DNA of 23,098 nt from a virus. The notes under the pieces are model-generated. The model was not told the origin of the DNA, searched no databases, and was given only the letters and a program-made list of their open reading frames with translations. The stretch covers positions 1-23,098 of the IMG/VR virus record IMGVR_UViG_3300027588_000012; one strand, written 5' to 3'. Each line of letters opens with the position of its first letter. The stretch's first letter is position 1. Shown piece by piece: positions 7,033 to 13,974 of the stretch. The position numbers and the translations under genes were made by a program.

Positions 7033-8432
7033 TGGCTAAAGTCAACTACAACATCCTAGCTCTTAAGAAAGAGGGGCTATCGGATGAGGACATTGCTCGC
7101 TTAATCGCTGAAGATTTAGGTGCGGATTATAACGAGTATGTCTCTGAGGGTTTAACACCTAAAGATATCATTCGATTTGCTAACGAACAAGAGTACACTA
7201 CAGGTGAAGTACTAAAGCGTGGCTTCTTACAAGGAGCTACTTCTACCTATCGTGGTGTAAGACAACTAGCTGGAGCAGAACCTACAGATGAGGAGTTGCT
7301 AGCAGAGACAGAGTATCGTCAAATGCAAGAACAGAATCCTTGGGCTGCTTATGGTGCTAACATCGTAGGTAACATCCTTGGTGACCCTACTAACCTAATC
7401 CCTGGTGGTTTGTTGTTCAAAGGTGCTAAAGGTGCTATGAGCGTAGCAGGTCGTGTAGGTGCTCTAGGTGCTGTAACAGGTGCTGTTGAACCAAGATACG
7501 AAGATGAAGACCCCTCCAGACTCACTTCAGCCCTCGTAGGAGGCGTTACAGCAGGTGTCCTTGGGGGTGGTATTGCCAAGCTAACTGGCTTCGGTAAAAC
7601 GCTTCCTGACGCTACTGAGACTGCTTTTGTGAAAGAGGCAGATAGTATTGGTATTGACGCTAACGGAAACCAGATTAAAGATGTTCCTGGAGTCTTTGAC
7701 AATGCTGAGACACCAACTACACTAGCACAGCCTAGTATCGTTCAAACAGCAGAACAAGGCGTACCTAACGTTATTGAGCTACCTAAGCTACCTCAGTTCT
7801 TGTCTGGTGCTAAACCTTCATTCTTCACATCCCAAGTAGCTTTTGAGACAGACTTAGATAAGGCTTTGTATATTATTGCTAACCCTAAGTCTAAGTCAAA
7901 GAACCATCAAGAATATGTGGACTTTGTTAAGACAGCCTTGAATGTGGATGATGCCACTGCTAACAAACTAGCTGCCCAGGTAAGACAAGAAGTTATTGAG
8001 AAAGGCAAGCTAGTACAGAAAGAAGCAGGACTTGCTGGCACACAGGCAGAGAATGTACCTTTCCAGATGTCTAAAACCTTGGATGGTTTCTTAAATCCAG
8101 TTGATAAAAACCTTGACGATTTCTCAAAAATGGTGTATAATTATGGGAAGTCTATTGAAGAAGTTAACGGTAAGGCTAAGATAACACAAGCCATGACTGA
8201 AGACTATAGCTTTAAAAAGATTAGTGAAGCATATGCTCAAGCAGGTCTTAAAGTAACTCCTTTTGATATTGGTTTCCAGATTAAGGGTTATAACAAGATG
8301 CTTGATGAGCTAAAAGAAATCAATGGACGAAACTTTAAACCTAAATCATTTGAAGAATACGTTAAGAATGGTGCTAGCGTAGACGAAACTCTTGACTTAT
8401 TTGCACGTGGTGCTTTTGATGGATGTCTATAA
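7032..8432 (+). CDS. Large ejection-type protein, piece A (N-terminal part of a split gp16-like protein)
   Basis: This 466-residue protein starts at ATG 7032 in a TAATG overlap. Residues 1-60 have a small helical module (LSDEDIARLIAEDLGADY); about 95-180 hold Gly/Ala-rich hydrophobic stretches (AAYGANIVGNILGDPTNLIPGG, GALGAVTGAV, LVGGVTAGVLGGGIA) that look membrane-interacting. The rest is soluble and helical. The only cysteine is residue 465, in the terminal ...FDGCL. The gene is followed without a gap by two more genes with TAATG overlaps; together they total about 1,337 residues, close to T7 gp16 (about 1,320). I infer that it is the first part of one ejection protein. No transglycosylase motif (E-S-G-F) is seen. 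Confidence 0.65.
   Translation: MAKVNYNILALKKEGLSDEDIARLIAEDLGADYNEYVSEGLTPKDIIRFANEQEYTTGEVLKRGFLQGATSTYRGVRQLAGAEPTDEELLAETEYRQMQEQNPWAAYGANIVGNILGDPTNLIPGGLLFKGAKGAMSVAGRVGALGAVTGAVEPRYEDEDPSRLTSALVGGVTAGVLGGGIAKLTGFGKTLPDATETAFVKEADSIGIDANGNQIKDVPGVFDNAETPTTLAQPSIVQTAEQGVPNVIELPKLPQFLSGAKPSFFTSQVAFETDLDKALYIIANPKSKSKNHQEYVDFVKTALNVDDATANKLAAQVRQEVIEKGKLVQKEAGLAGTQAENVPFQMSKTLDGFLNPVDKNLDDFSKMVYNYGKSIEEVNGKAKITQAMTEDYSFKKISEAYAQAGLKVTPFDIGFQIKGYNKMLDELKEINGRNFKPKSFEEYVKNGASVDETLDLFARGAFDGCL
8113..8141 (+). promoter_or_regulatory. Internal near-consensus sigma70 promoter inside piece A
   Basis: TTGACG at 8113-8118 and TATAAT at 8136-8141 are 17 bases apart, 11 of 12 consensus bases. The site is within the coding sequence of piece A and reads in the same direction, with transcription expected near 8148. 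Transcripts would carry pieces B and C but not the start of A. It could be a chance match in A/T-rich coding DNA. Confidence 0.45.
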
Positions 8433-9064
8433 TGAAACGATGTGACCTCAAGTATTACAAGGCGTTCTTACCAAAAAGAATACCATCTAACTTAACACAG
8501 AAACAATTAGATAAGCTAGGTACATTGGACCAGGCACAGCAATCAAAGTTTGTATCAATGATGTCTGAGTTTGATGATGAGTCTGTTCAAGCTTTAAACA
8601 TTGTAGCTCAAGCTGCTCCTCAACGCTTTGCACAAACAACTAATAAAGGTTTGTCAATGGCTGAGTTAGCACAGCGTAACCAAGAACTCAATGCTAAGTT
8701 GATGGCTAGTGTACCAGAGAATGAGAGAGTAAGTCTTCAAGAGATTGGAGAGAAGTTAGCATTAGGACTAGAACGTGGTAGACCACTATCTACAGAAGAA
8801 AGAGCAATTGCTTTCCCAGCTTTTGCTAATCGTATGCATAACCTACCATTGTTGTTAAAACAAATACAACATGCTAACAACTCAGGCAACACTGCTGCTC
8901 AAGCGTTACTTGCTAAAGAATTAGTTGTTACTATGGGCGTTGCTGCTGGTATGTCTGGTGATAAGAATGCTGCATCTGTAGCCCTTAACTCATACAAGTA
9001 CTTCAAGAAGCAAATGCAATTAGGTAAAGAGATTAACCAGTTATTTCAGAATGGTGCTTGTTAA
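8432..9064 (+). CDS. Large ejection-type protein, piece B (middle part)
   Basis: The start is set at ATG 8432, which shares one base with the stop of piece A (TAATG). An ATG at 8423 in the same frame lies within piece A and is less likely. The 210-residue product begins MKRCDLKYYKAFLPKR and is almost entirely helical, with a Gln/Ala-rich middle. It has two cysteines only: residue 4 and residue 210, the final residue (...LFQNGAC). No ribosome binding site stands before the ATG, so translation probably depends on ribosomes that have just finished piece A. No separate family is recognised. Flanking context and the total length of A+B+C suggest the middle section of a gp16-like virion protein. 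Confidence 0.6.
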   Translation: MKRCDLKYYKAFLPKRIPSNLTQKQLDKLGTLDQAQQSKFVSMMSEFDDESVQALNIVAQAAPQRFAQTTNKGLSMAELAQRNQELNAKLMASVPENERVSLQEIGEKLALGLERGRPLSTEERAIAFPAFANRMHNLPLLLKQIQHANNSGNTAAQALLAKELVVTMGVAAGMSGDKNAASVALNSYKYFKKQMQLGKEINQLFQNGAC

Positions 9065-11049
9065 TGAAAATCAGTCAAAGATGTATTGAATTTATAAATA
9101 AGATGACAGGGTCGTTTGATAACCTGTTAAACAATAGTGCTGCCACAGATAGTGAAGCATTAGAAGCTGTTGCTAAGTCAATGACTACAGCATTGCGTAA
9201 TCCTACCTATCGTGAGCGTATTGGTTCATATGTACGTAACAGTTACTTGTCTGGTATCTCAACACAAGTAGTCAACCTTGTTAACCAAATAGGTCAAACA
9301 ATTGTGCAGCCTGTACTTCGTGCATCACGTGGTCAGTTTGGTGAAGCAGGTGCAATGCTAGAAGGTATTACTACTGGTTTCATGGAAGCATTCCCACGCT
9401 TTGTAGGTGCTCTAAAGACACGTCCTGTTAACTTGGACTTTGCTAATCAAACAGCATTTGATATCACTAAGAATAAGACAGCAGATGCTATTCTAACTTT
9501 CCCTACACGTGTAACTGGTGCATTGGACGAAGGTTTCAGTGCTGTACTAGAGCGTATGGAGTTTAATGCTTTACGTTATCGTGTTGCTAACAAATTCCCA
9601 GATGAGTTCTTCAGACGTAATAACACAACTAGAGAAGCCTTTGTAAAAGAAATCGAAGAGATTGCTTTAGGAGCGAAGAAGAATCCTTTGTGGTTGAATA
9701 AGCTATCAGAACTATCACCTGAGTTACATCAACAGTTAACTGAGTTTAAGATGTTCAACGTGTTCCGTTCACGTCTAGGCTCTTCTGCCCTGGACCAGAT
9801 GGGTAAGATGGTATCTAAAGCCAAAGAGACAACACCAGAGTTAAACCTTGTTGTTCCTTTCGTTACTACACCTATTAACGTTGTTAAAGAAGCAGGTGGT
9901 TACGTGCCAGGATTAGGCATGCTACGTGTACGCCAAGCTAAGATTGACATCAAGACACTACAGAGCAGATTAGCAGCTACTGAAGCTAAGTTATTGAACA
10001 CTACAAACCCTGACTCTCAAGCACGTCTTGCTGAGAAGGCTGCACGTATTCGTGGTGAGATTTCATTTAAGCAATCTAAAGTACCTGACTTCTACACACA
10101 GCAATTGATGGGTGCTGGTTTCATGCTAGCAACTTATGGCATGCTTAAACAAGGGTTGATTACTGGTCATTACTCTAACGACCCTGCTGAAAGACAGAGA
10201 CAAATAACATCTCAGATTCCTCCTATGTCTATTAAGATTGGAGACCAGTGGATAAGCTATGCACGTGTTGAGCCTGTGGCTACCTTGATGGGTACAGTAG
10301 CAGATATGATGCAAGCATACAAAGAGAAGCGTGTCAAGAATGAAGACATGGCTGCTGCTGATATTGCTAAAATTGTAGGATTGAATCTAACAGATAAAAC
10401 ATTTACTGAAGGTTTGTCTAAACTGTTCTTGGCATTCCAAGAGCCAGGTAGATATTTAGAATCATTCATGGTAAGTATGACTAACCCAGTTGTACCTACA
10501 TTGGTGTCTCAGATTGCTAAACTAGAAGATGATATCAAGCGTGAAGTTAGAGACCCTGATTTAGCAACATGGACAATCAATAACCTTAAGTCTCGTATCC
10601 CTGGCTTACGTGGTGACTTGCCTGCTCAGGTGAACCTATTAGGTCAAGAGCAAGACTTAGGTACATTAGGTGGTTCTTTAACTGGCTTTAACGTTGCTCC
10701 TGTAGACAGAGAACTTGTTAACCAGATGTTCGATAATCCATTCTTAAAACTAACACGTACTACACGTGAGATTGGTGGATTAGAGTTGACTGGTGCACAG
10801 TACGCAGCCCTTGAGAAAGAGATTGGTGACTATACTTATAATGCTATGTCTGTAATGGCTAATAACCCTGCATTCTTAGGGCTATCACGACCACTACAAG
10901 CCAACTTTATCAAAGGCATTGTAACTGATATTCGTAGTGCTGTAAGGCTCAAAGCCCTGGGTGATTTAGTACAAGACCCAGAGCTAAGAGCTAAATACAT
11001 TTTAAACGAACAGGCTAAGTATGGTGCTCAACCTGACTTAGTAGATTAA
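9064..11049 (+). CDS. Large ejection-type protein, piece C (LPD38-like C-terminal part)
   Basis: The start is ATG 9064, sharing one base with the stop of piece B (TAATG); a TTG at 9058 would add two residues. The 661-residue product begins MKISQRCIEF and its only cysteine is residue 7. A hydrophobic helical segment near residue 355 (QQLMGAGFMLATYGMLKQG) is followed by WISYARVEPVATLMGTVADM (about 397-416), a pattern found in the LPD38 domain of large polyvalent phage proteins. That domain call is from memory of the motif and needs a profile search. A helical region with many Lys/Glu/Ala (about 300-340) resembles a coiled coil. The protein likely travels into the cell with the DNA. It ends four bases into the convergent minus-strand gene. 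Confidence 0.65.
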   Translation: MKISQRCIEFINKMTGSFDNLLNNSAATDSEALEAVAKSMTTALRNPTYRERIGSYVRNSYLSGISTQVVNLVNQIGQTIVQPVLRASRGQFGEAGAMLEGITTGFMEAFPRFVGALKTRPVNLDFANQTAFDITKNKTADAILTFPTRVTGALDEGFSAVLERMEFNALRYRVANKFPDEFFRRNNTTREAFVKEIEEIALGAKKNPLWLNKLSELSPELHQQLTEFKMFNVFRSRLGSSALDQMGKMVSKAKETTPELNLVVPFVTTPINVVKEAGGYVPGLGMLRVRQAKIDIKTLQSRLAATEAKLLNTTNPDSQARLAEKAARIRGEISFKQSKVPDFYTQQLMGAGFMLATYGMLKQGLITGHYSNDPAERQRQITSQIPPMSIKIGDQWISYARVEPVATLMGTVADMMQAYKEKRVKNEDMAAADIAKIVGLNLTDKTFTEGLSKLFLAFQEPGRYLESFMVSMTNPVVPTLVSQIAKLEDDIKREVRDPDLATWTINNLKSRIPGLRGDLPAQVNLLGQEQDLGTLGGSLTGFNVAPVDRELVNQMFDNPFLKLTRTTREIGGLELTGAQYAALEKEIGDYTYNAMSVMANNPAFLGLSRPLQANFIKGIVTDIRSAVRLKALGDLVQDPELRAKYILNEQAKYGAQPDLVD

Positions 11050-11174
11050 TCTTCTTCTCTACTGAATAAGATACGCACTATACCTAGGTCAAGGACATAA
11101 TACTGCCCTTCATCTAGGTTAGCGTATTCAAATCCAATAGCGAACCCAGTAATCAAATAAAACTCTACTGTCAT
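11046..11174 (-). CDS. 42-residue hypothetical protein after ribonucleotide reductase
   Basis: This small frame begins at ATG 11174, overlapping the reductase stop as ATGA, and ends at TAA 11048-11046. It reads MTVEFYLITGFAIGFEYANL, then DEGQYYVLDLGIVRILFSREED. The hydrophobic N-terminal third followed by a conserved-looking VLDLGIVRI segment is like small proteins placed after ribonucleotide reductase or other replication genes in related phages; its function is unknown. It may be a peripheral membrane peptide. It is the last gene of the leftward unit, and its end overlaps the end of the late unit by four bases, with no terminator in between. Confidence 0.7.
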   Translation of the reverse strand: MTVEFYLITGFAIGFEYANLDEGQYYVLDLGIVRILFSREED

Positions 11175-13102
11175 ATGGCACATCCTCCTGCAGTACATGA
11201 TAACATCTGAGCACCTTCTACGTTATCATCATACTCTTTGAAGTCATCCCAACTCACTGAATCAGGAACTAACATTCTTAGTTGGTTATACTGCTCTTCT
11301 GTGCACTCCTCATAAGGTGCTTGCTTGTATGTTCCACCATCCATTGGCAAGAACGATACACCAGTTACCTCATCAAAGTGTTCCCACACCCAAGCCCCCA
11401 CCTCCATCCATTCGTCTTCCTTAACACTGATAGTTACTGAAGGTTTGTGTTCACAGTAATGTCTCTGGAATAACAACCATAACTTCAAGTGCTTAATAGC
11501 AGACAAATCTTCTCTCAACAACGCACCATCAGCAACCTTGACAGGGAAACTAAAGACTGTCGTGCTATCAGGCTTCATCACACAAGGTTCAGCTACAAAC
11601 CCTGACTGAATCATGAACTGAGTTAAAGGGTCTTTGTTATCAGCTCTAACCCTACGAATATAGTATTGACTATGCTGAGGATGAATACCACTCGCAGTCG
11701 AACAGAGTTGAGATACAGTCCCTTCAGGTTTAATTGCTGTAACAGCCACAGACTGATTAATCCCAACAGCAGTAGCGAACTCAGCATTAACAGCAACAGC
11801 AACATCTTTTAGTTTCTCCAATCGTTTAGGTAACTCTACATCATCAGGGTTATTCAATAAAGCATTGTCTAAGATGCCAGTCATTGACACACCTAGTAGT
11901 GCTTCCTCTTCAGTATTCTTCTGCCATACTTTACGTAGGTAAGGGAAGTTTGTTAACGTTGCTTGAAAAGTCCCAAGAATCGTTGCCAACCTAATCTTAC
12001 GTTCCAAAGTGTCCATAGTATCATCACTGCGAACAATGCAAGAGGATAGATTACAGAACTGATAAGGGCGAAGAATGATTTCAGAGCAAGGGTTCGTACC
12101 AAAATCGTAAGTACTGTCTCTTCTGCCATTCTTTGCTGCTTGCTTCTGTGATGCATCACGATTAAAGATTCCTCTCTCGCCACTATGTGACTCATAAATA
12201 CTTGTCCACTCACGCATGAACTGACCAATGCCAGGTTTCTCAGCGTATGTAGCAGAGTTATTTGCTAACGCTCTTTGACCTTGACCATCCCACCACGCTC
12301 CTGCTTTAGCATGTGCCATCTTATCATCTGACAAATCAGACAAAGAAATCATCGCACTTCTACGTACTCCTCCCACGACAACAACTTCCCCAATTTTGCA
12401 CAGAATATCATGACACTCCAACGAGGATAGTTTTCTCCCAGTCGAACCCTTGAACTTACCAATAACAAACTTGAACAAGTCTTCCAAAGGTTTAGGTCCA
12501 GATGCTCTTCCTCCAAACGTCTTGAGTCTTGCACCTTGAGGGCGAACTTTCGACAAGTCGAACTTTGGAATCTCGCCAGAATAAAGAAGAGCCAATAGTT
12601 GACGAAGCGACTTTGCCCATCCTTCTTTACTATCGGACACCACCACAGTAGTCTGACTATCAAACAACTTATCTGGTACTTCAGGTAACTGCTTAACATA
12701 TTGCTGCTCCACGCTAAAGCCTACTCCAGTACCACAGAGAAGGATATACATTGCTTCATCAAAAGCTTTAGGGTCATCGATAGGCAAGTAACTGCAATTG
12801 AATGCTGCCACGTTCTGACGCTCTAAAGCAGGTCCTGCAGTCATCACTGCTCGCATGCTTGGTACTACTTCTAAATGCTTCACAGCATCTTCTAACTCTG
12901 CACGTAACTCAGGTGTTAACGTGTAGCCATTCTTCTCTTTCAGATTCTTAGTCATGAAGTCAAAGTAACGTGCTACTGTTTCATCCCAGTGTTCTCTACG
13001 TCCCTGTTCATCTAGGTAACGTGAGTATCTGCTCTTAGCGATAAACGTGTTATAAGGTGTTAATTCGTATTTACTCAAGTTCTTTCTCCAGTCTATCAGC
13101 AT
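11171..13102 (-). CDS. nrdJ: Adenosylcobalamin-dependent (class II) ribonucleotide reductase, monomeric type
   Basis: The enzyme reduces ribonucleotides to deoxyribonucleotides using a vitamin B12 coenzyme. The start is ATG 13102 (GAAGAG upstream, 643 residues); an upstream in-frame TTG at 13132 is less likely. Numbering from 13102, NPCSE at 337-341 carries the thiyl-radical Cys339 and Glu341; Cys103 (FNCSY) and Cys350 (FCNLSS) are the redox pair, and the C-terminal CTAGGC (Cys636, Cys641) is the reducing tail. The spacings (Cys339 to Cys350, and five residues between the tail cysteines) match the single-chain Lactobacillus-type enzyme. It supplies dNTPs for the DNA polymerase upstream in the same unit, without an R2 subunit or oxygen. 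The start overlaps the preceding 51-residue gene by 32 bases. Confidence 0.93.
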   Translation of the reverse strand: MLIDWRKNLSKYELTPYNTFIAKSRYSRYLDEQGRREHWDETVARYFDFMTKNLKEKNGYTLTPELRAELEDAVKHLEVVPSMRAVMTAGPALERQNVAAFNCSYLPIDDPKAFDEAMYILLCGTGVGFSVEQQYVKQLPEVPDKLFDSQTTVVVSDSKEGWAKSLRQLLALLYSGEIPKFDLSKVRPQGARLKTFGGRASGPKPLEDLFKFVIGKFKGSTGRKLSSLECHDILCKIGEVVVVGGVRRSAMISLSDLSDDKMAHAKAGAWWDGQGQRALANNSATYAEKPGIGQFMREWTSIYESHSGERGIFNRDASQKQAAKNGRRDSTYDFGTNPCSEIILRPYQFCNLSSCIVRSDDTMDTLERKIRLATILGTFQATLTNFPYLRKVWQKNTEEEALLGVSMTGILDNALLNNPDDVELPKRLEKLKDVAVAVNAEFATAVGINQSVAVTAIKPEGTVSQLCSTASGIHPQHSQYYIRRVRADNKDPLTQFMIQSGFVAEPCVMKPDSTTVFSFPVKVADGALLREDLSAIKHLKLWLLFQRHYCEHKPSVTISVKEDEWMEVGAWVWEHFDEVTGVSFLPMDGGTYKQAPYEECTEEQYNQLRMLVPDSVSWDDFKEYDDNVEGAQMLSCTAGGCAI

Positions 13103-13226
13103 GCTCTTCAATAACGTCAATAAATCTCTCAACGATATCTTCAGATGTTATTTGTAATACTTCCAATAATGTTATCTCATCTAGCTGTGCTAGCCTAGTT
13201 AGAATATCTCTTAATGTGAGAGCCAT
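13071..13226 (-). CDS. 51-residue helical protein before the reductase
   Basis: ATG 13226 is preceded by AAGGAG with eight bases of spacing, an excellent ribosome binding site. The product begins MALTLRDILTRLAQLDEITL and is Leu/Ile/Glu-rich throughout, ending RLEKELE. Similar small acidic helical proteins are common in phage early regions; their function is not known. The gene overlaps the start of the reductase in another frame. The promoter at 13229-13257 lies over its ribosome binding site, so transcripts from that promoter would begin past its start codon. It would then be made only from longer upstream transcripts. Confidence 0.75.
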   Translation of the reverse strand: MALTLRDILTRLAQLDEITLLEVLQITSEDIVERFIDVIEEHADRLEKELE

Positions 13227-13228
13227 AT

Positions 13229-13257
13229 ATTATACTCCTTCTTATTGTTATTGTCAA
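13229..13257 (-). promoter_or_regulatory. Consensus sigma70 promoter before ribonucleotide reductase
   Basis: Read on the minus strand, TTGACA (13257-13252) and TATAAT (13234-13229) are exactly 17 bases apart. The -35 element includes the TGA stop of the DUF3310 gene, and the spacer holds the ribosome binding site of the 51-residue gene. Transcription would begin near 13222, just inside that gene, and would serve the reductase at 13102. Confidence 0.75.
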
Positions 13258-13619
13258 CGATAATATTTATCTTTAACTTCATCATAATTCACTAAGAGAT
13301 ATTCCACATAATGCTTTATCTTTTCTAAATCCTGCTTACCATTTTTATATGGAAAACGCAAGATATATTTGACAACATTATGAGACCAAGGGTCTAAGCC
13401 CCACTCTAAAGCAACGTCCCAAGGCTGTACAGCTCCTCGCTTGTAGTGGTCACCACCTACTTGCTTTGCCATTACATCACCTTGGTCTTCCTTGCCTTCG
13501 TTATAAGAATTAAATACTTGCTGAGTGTTCGCCTCCCACGCAGCTTGTTCCTTTTTCTTATCTTGCTCTTGCACCCAATCACGCCATGATGCCATTGCTC
13601 TATCATCAATTACTGCCAT
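13254..13619 (-). CDS. DUF3310 family protein
   Basis: The start is ATG 13619 (121 residues), chosen because AAAGGAAG lies a few bases upstream; a longer frame begins at 13637. The C-terminal half holds the family signature VGGDHYKRGAVQPWDVALEW followed by NVVKYILRFPYKNGKQDLEKIKHYVEYL. This is DUF3310, sometimes annotated as a nucleotide-kinase-related domain but with no proven activity. The N-terminal 50 residues are charged, helical and Gln/Lys-rich. It lies among nucleotide and DNA metabolism genes. Its stop is built into the -35 element of the next promoter. Confidence 0.85.
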   Translation of the reverse strand: MAVIDDRAMASWRDWVQEQDKKKEQAAWEANTQQVFNSYNEGKEDQGDVMAKQVGGDHYKRGAVQPWDVALEWGLDPWSHNVVKYILRFPYKNGKQDLEKIKHYVEYLLVNYDEVKDKYYR

Positions 13620-13974
13620 ACTTCTTCCTTTTATCATGTGCTTTATAGTTGTCCTCGTGATGAATTAACTTATGACAGTTAGAGCAAACAAGAATACATT
13701 TCTCTAACTCAGCATTTATCTTTTCATCACTTAGCATAAATAATTGTGCTGGTGAATATTCTTTTGTTGTTGGTTCAATATGATGAAACTCAAACACACA
13801 ATCATGAAACTCACCACCACACTTAGAACACTTACTACCAAACCTCACAACAGCATCGTGTTTCTTCTGCCTTCGTTGTGCTGTCCTGTGTTCTTTCCTT
13901 TTCTCATACCACTCAGGATTATCTTCTGCTTTCTTTCTTTGCCAGTCTCTATGGTAATTAGGATTTCGAACCAT
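13606..13974 (-). CDS. HNH endonuclease
   Basis: This 122-residue protein has a basic N-terminus (to about residue 45), then Cys49/Cys52 (CSKC), the His-His pair at 64-65 (FEFHHIEP), Cys97/Cys100-His101 (CSNCH) and His105. That is the HNH fold with its two zinc-binding Cys pairs and catalytic His. In phages such enzymes are either free-standing homing endonucleases or nicking enzymes that help packaging; T7-like packaging-type genes normally lie near terminase, which is not here. It overlaps both neighbours (17 bases with the phosphoesterase, 14 with the DUF3310 gene), so it is well integrated and does not look recently inserted. The start has no clear ribosome binding site. Confidence 0.85.
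   Translation of the reverse strand: MVRNPNYHRDWQRKKAEDNPEWYEKRKEHRTAQRRQKKHDAVVRFGSKCSKCGGEFHDCVFEFHHIEPTTKEYSPAQLFMLSDEKINAELEKCILVCSNCHKLIHHEDNYKAHDKRKKYGSN

Noticed and set aside
8423-8431. Earlier start for piece B
   Set aside because: ATG 8423 lies within piece A without a ribosome binding site, while ATG 8432 makes the same TAATG overlap used elsewhere in this genome. The cysteine pattern is unaffected by the choice.
8400-9090. Intein or group I intron at the breaks of the split protein
   Set aside because: No gap between the pieces, no splicing motifs and no homing endonuclease; only a Cys-Leu ending that could be chance.
8400-9090. Breaks as plain sequencing frameshifts
   Set aside because: Two errors would both have to create a TAATG overlap and leave one Cys on each side of each break. 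Not excluded without reads, but unlikely.
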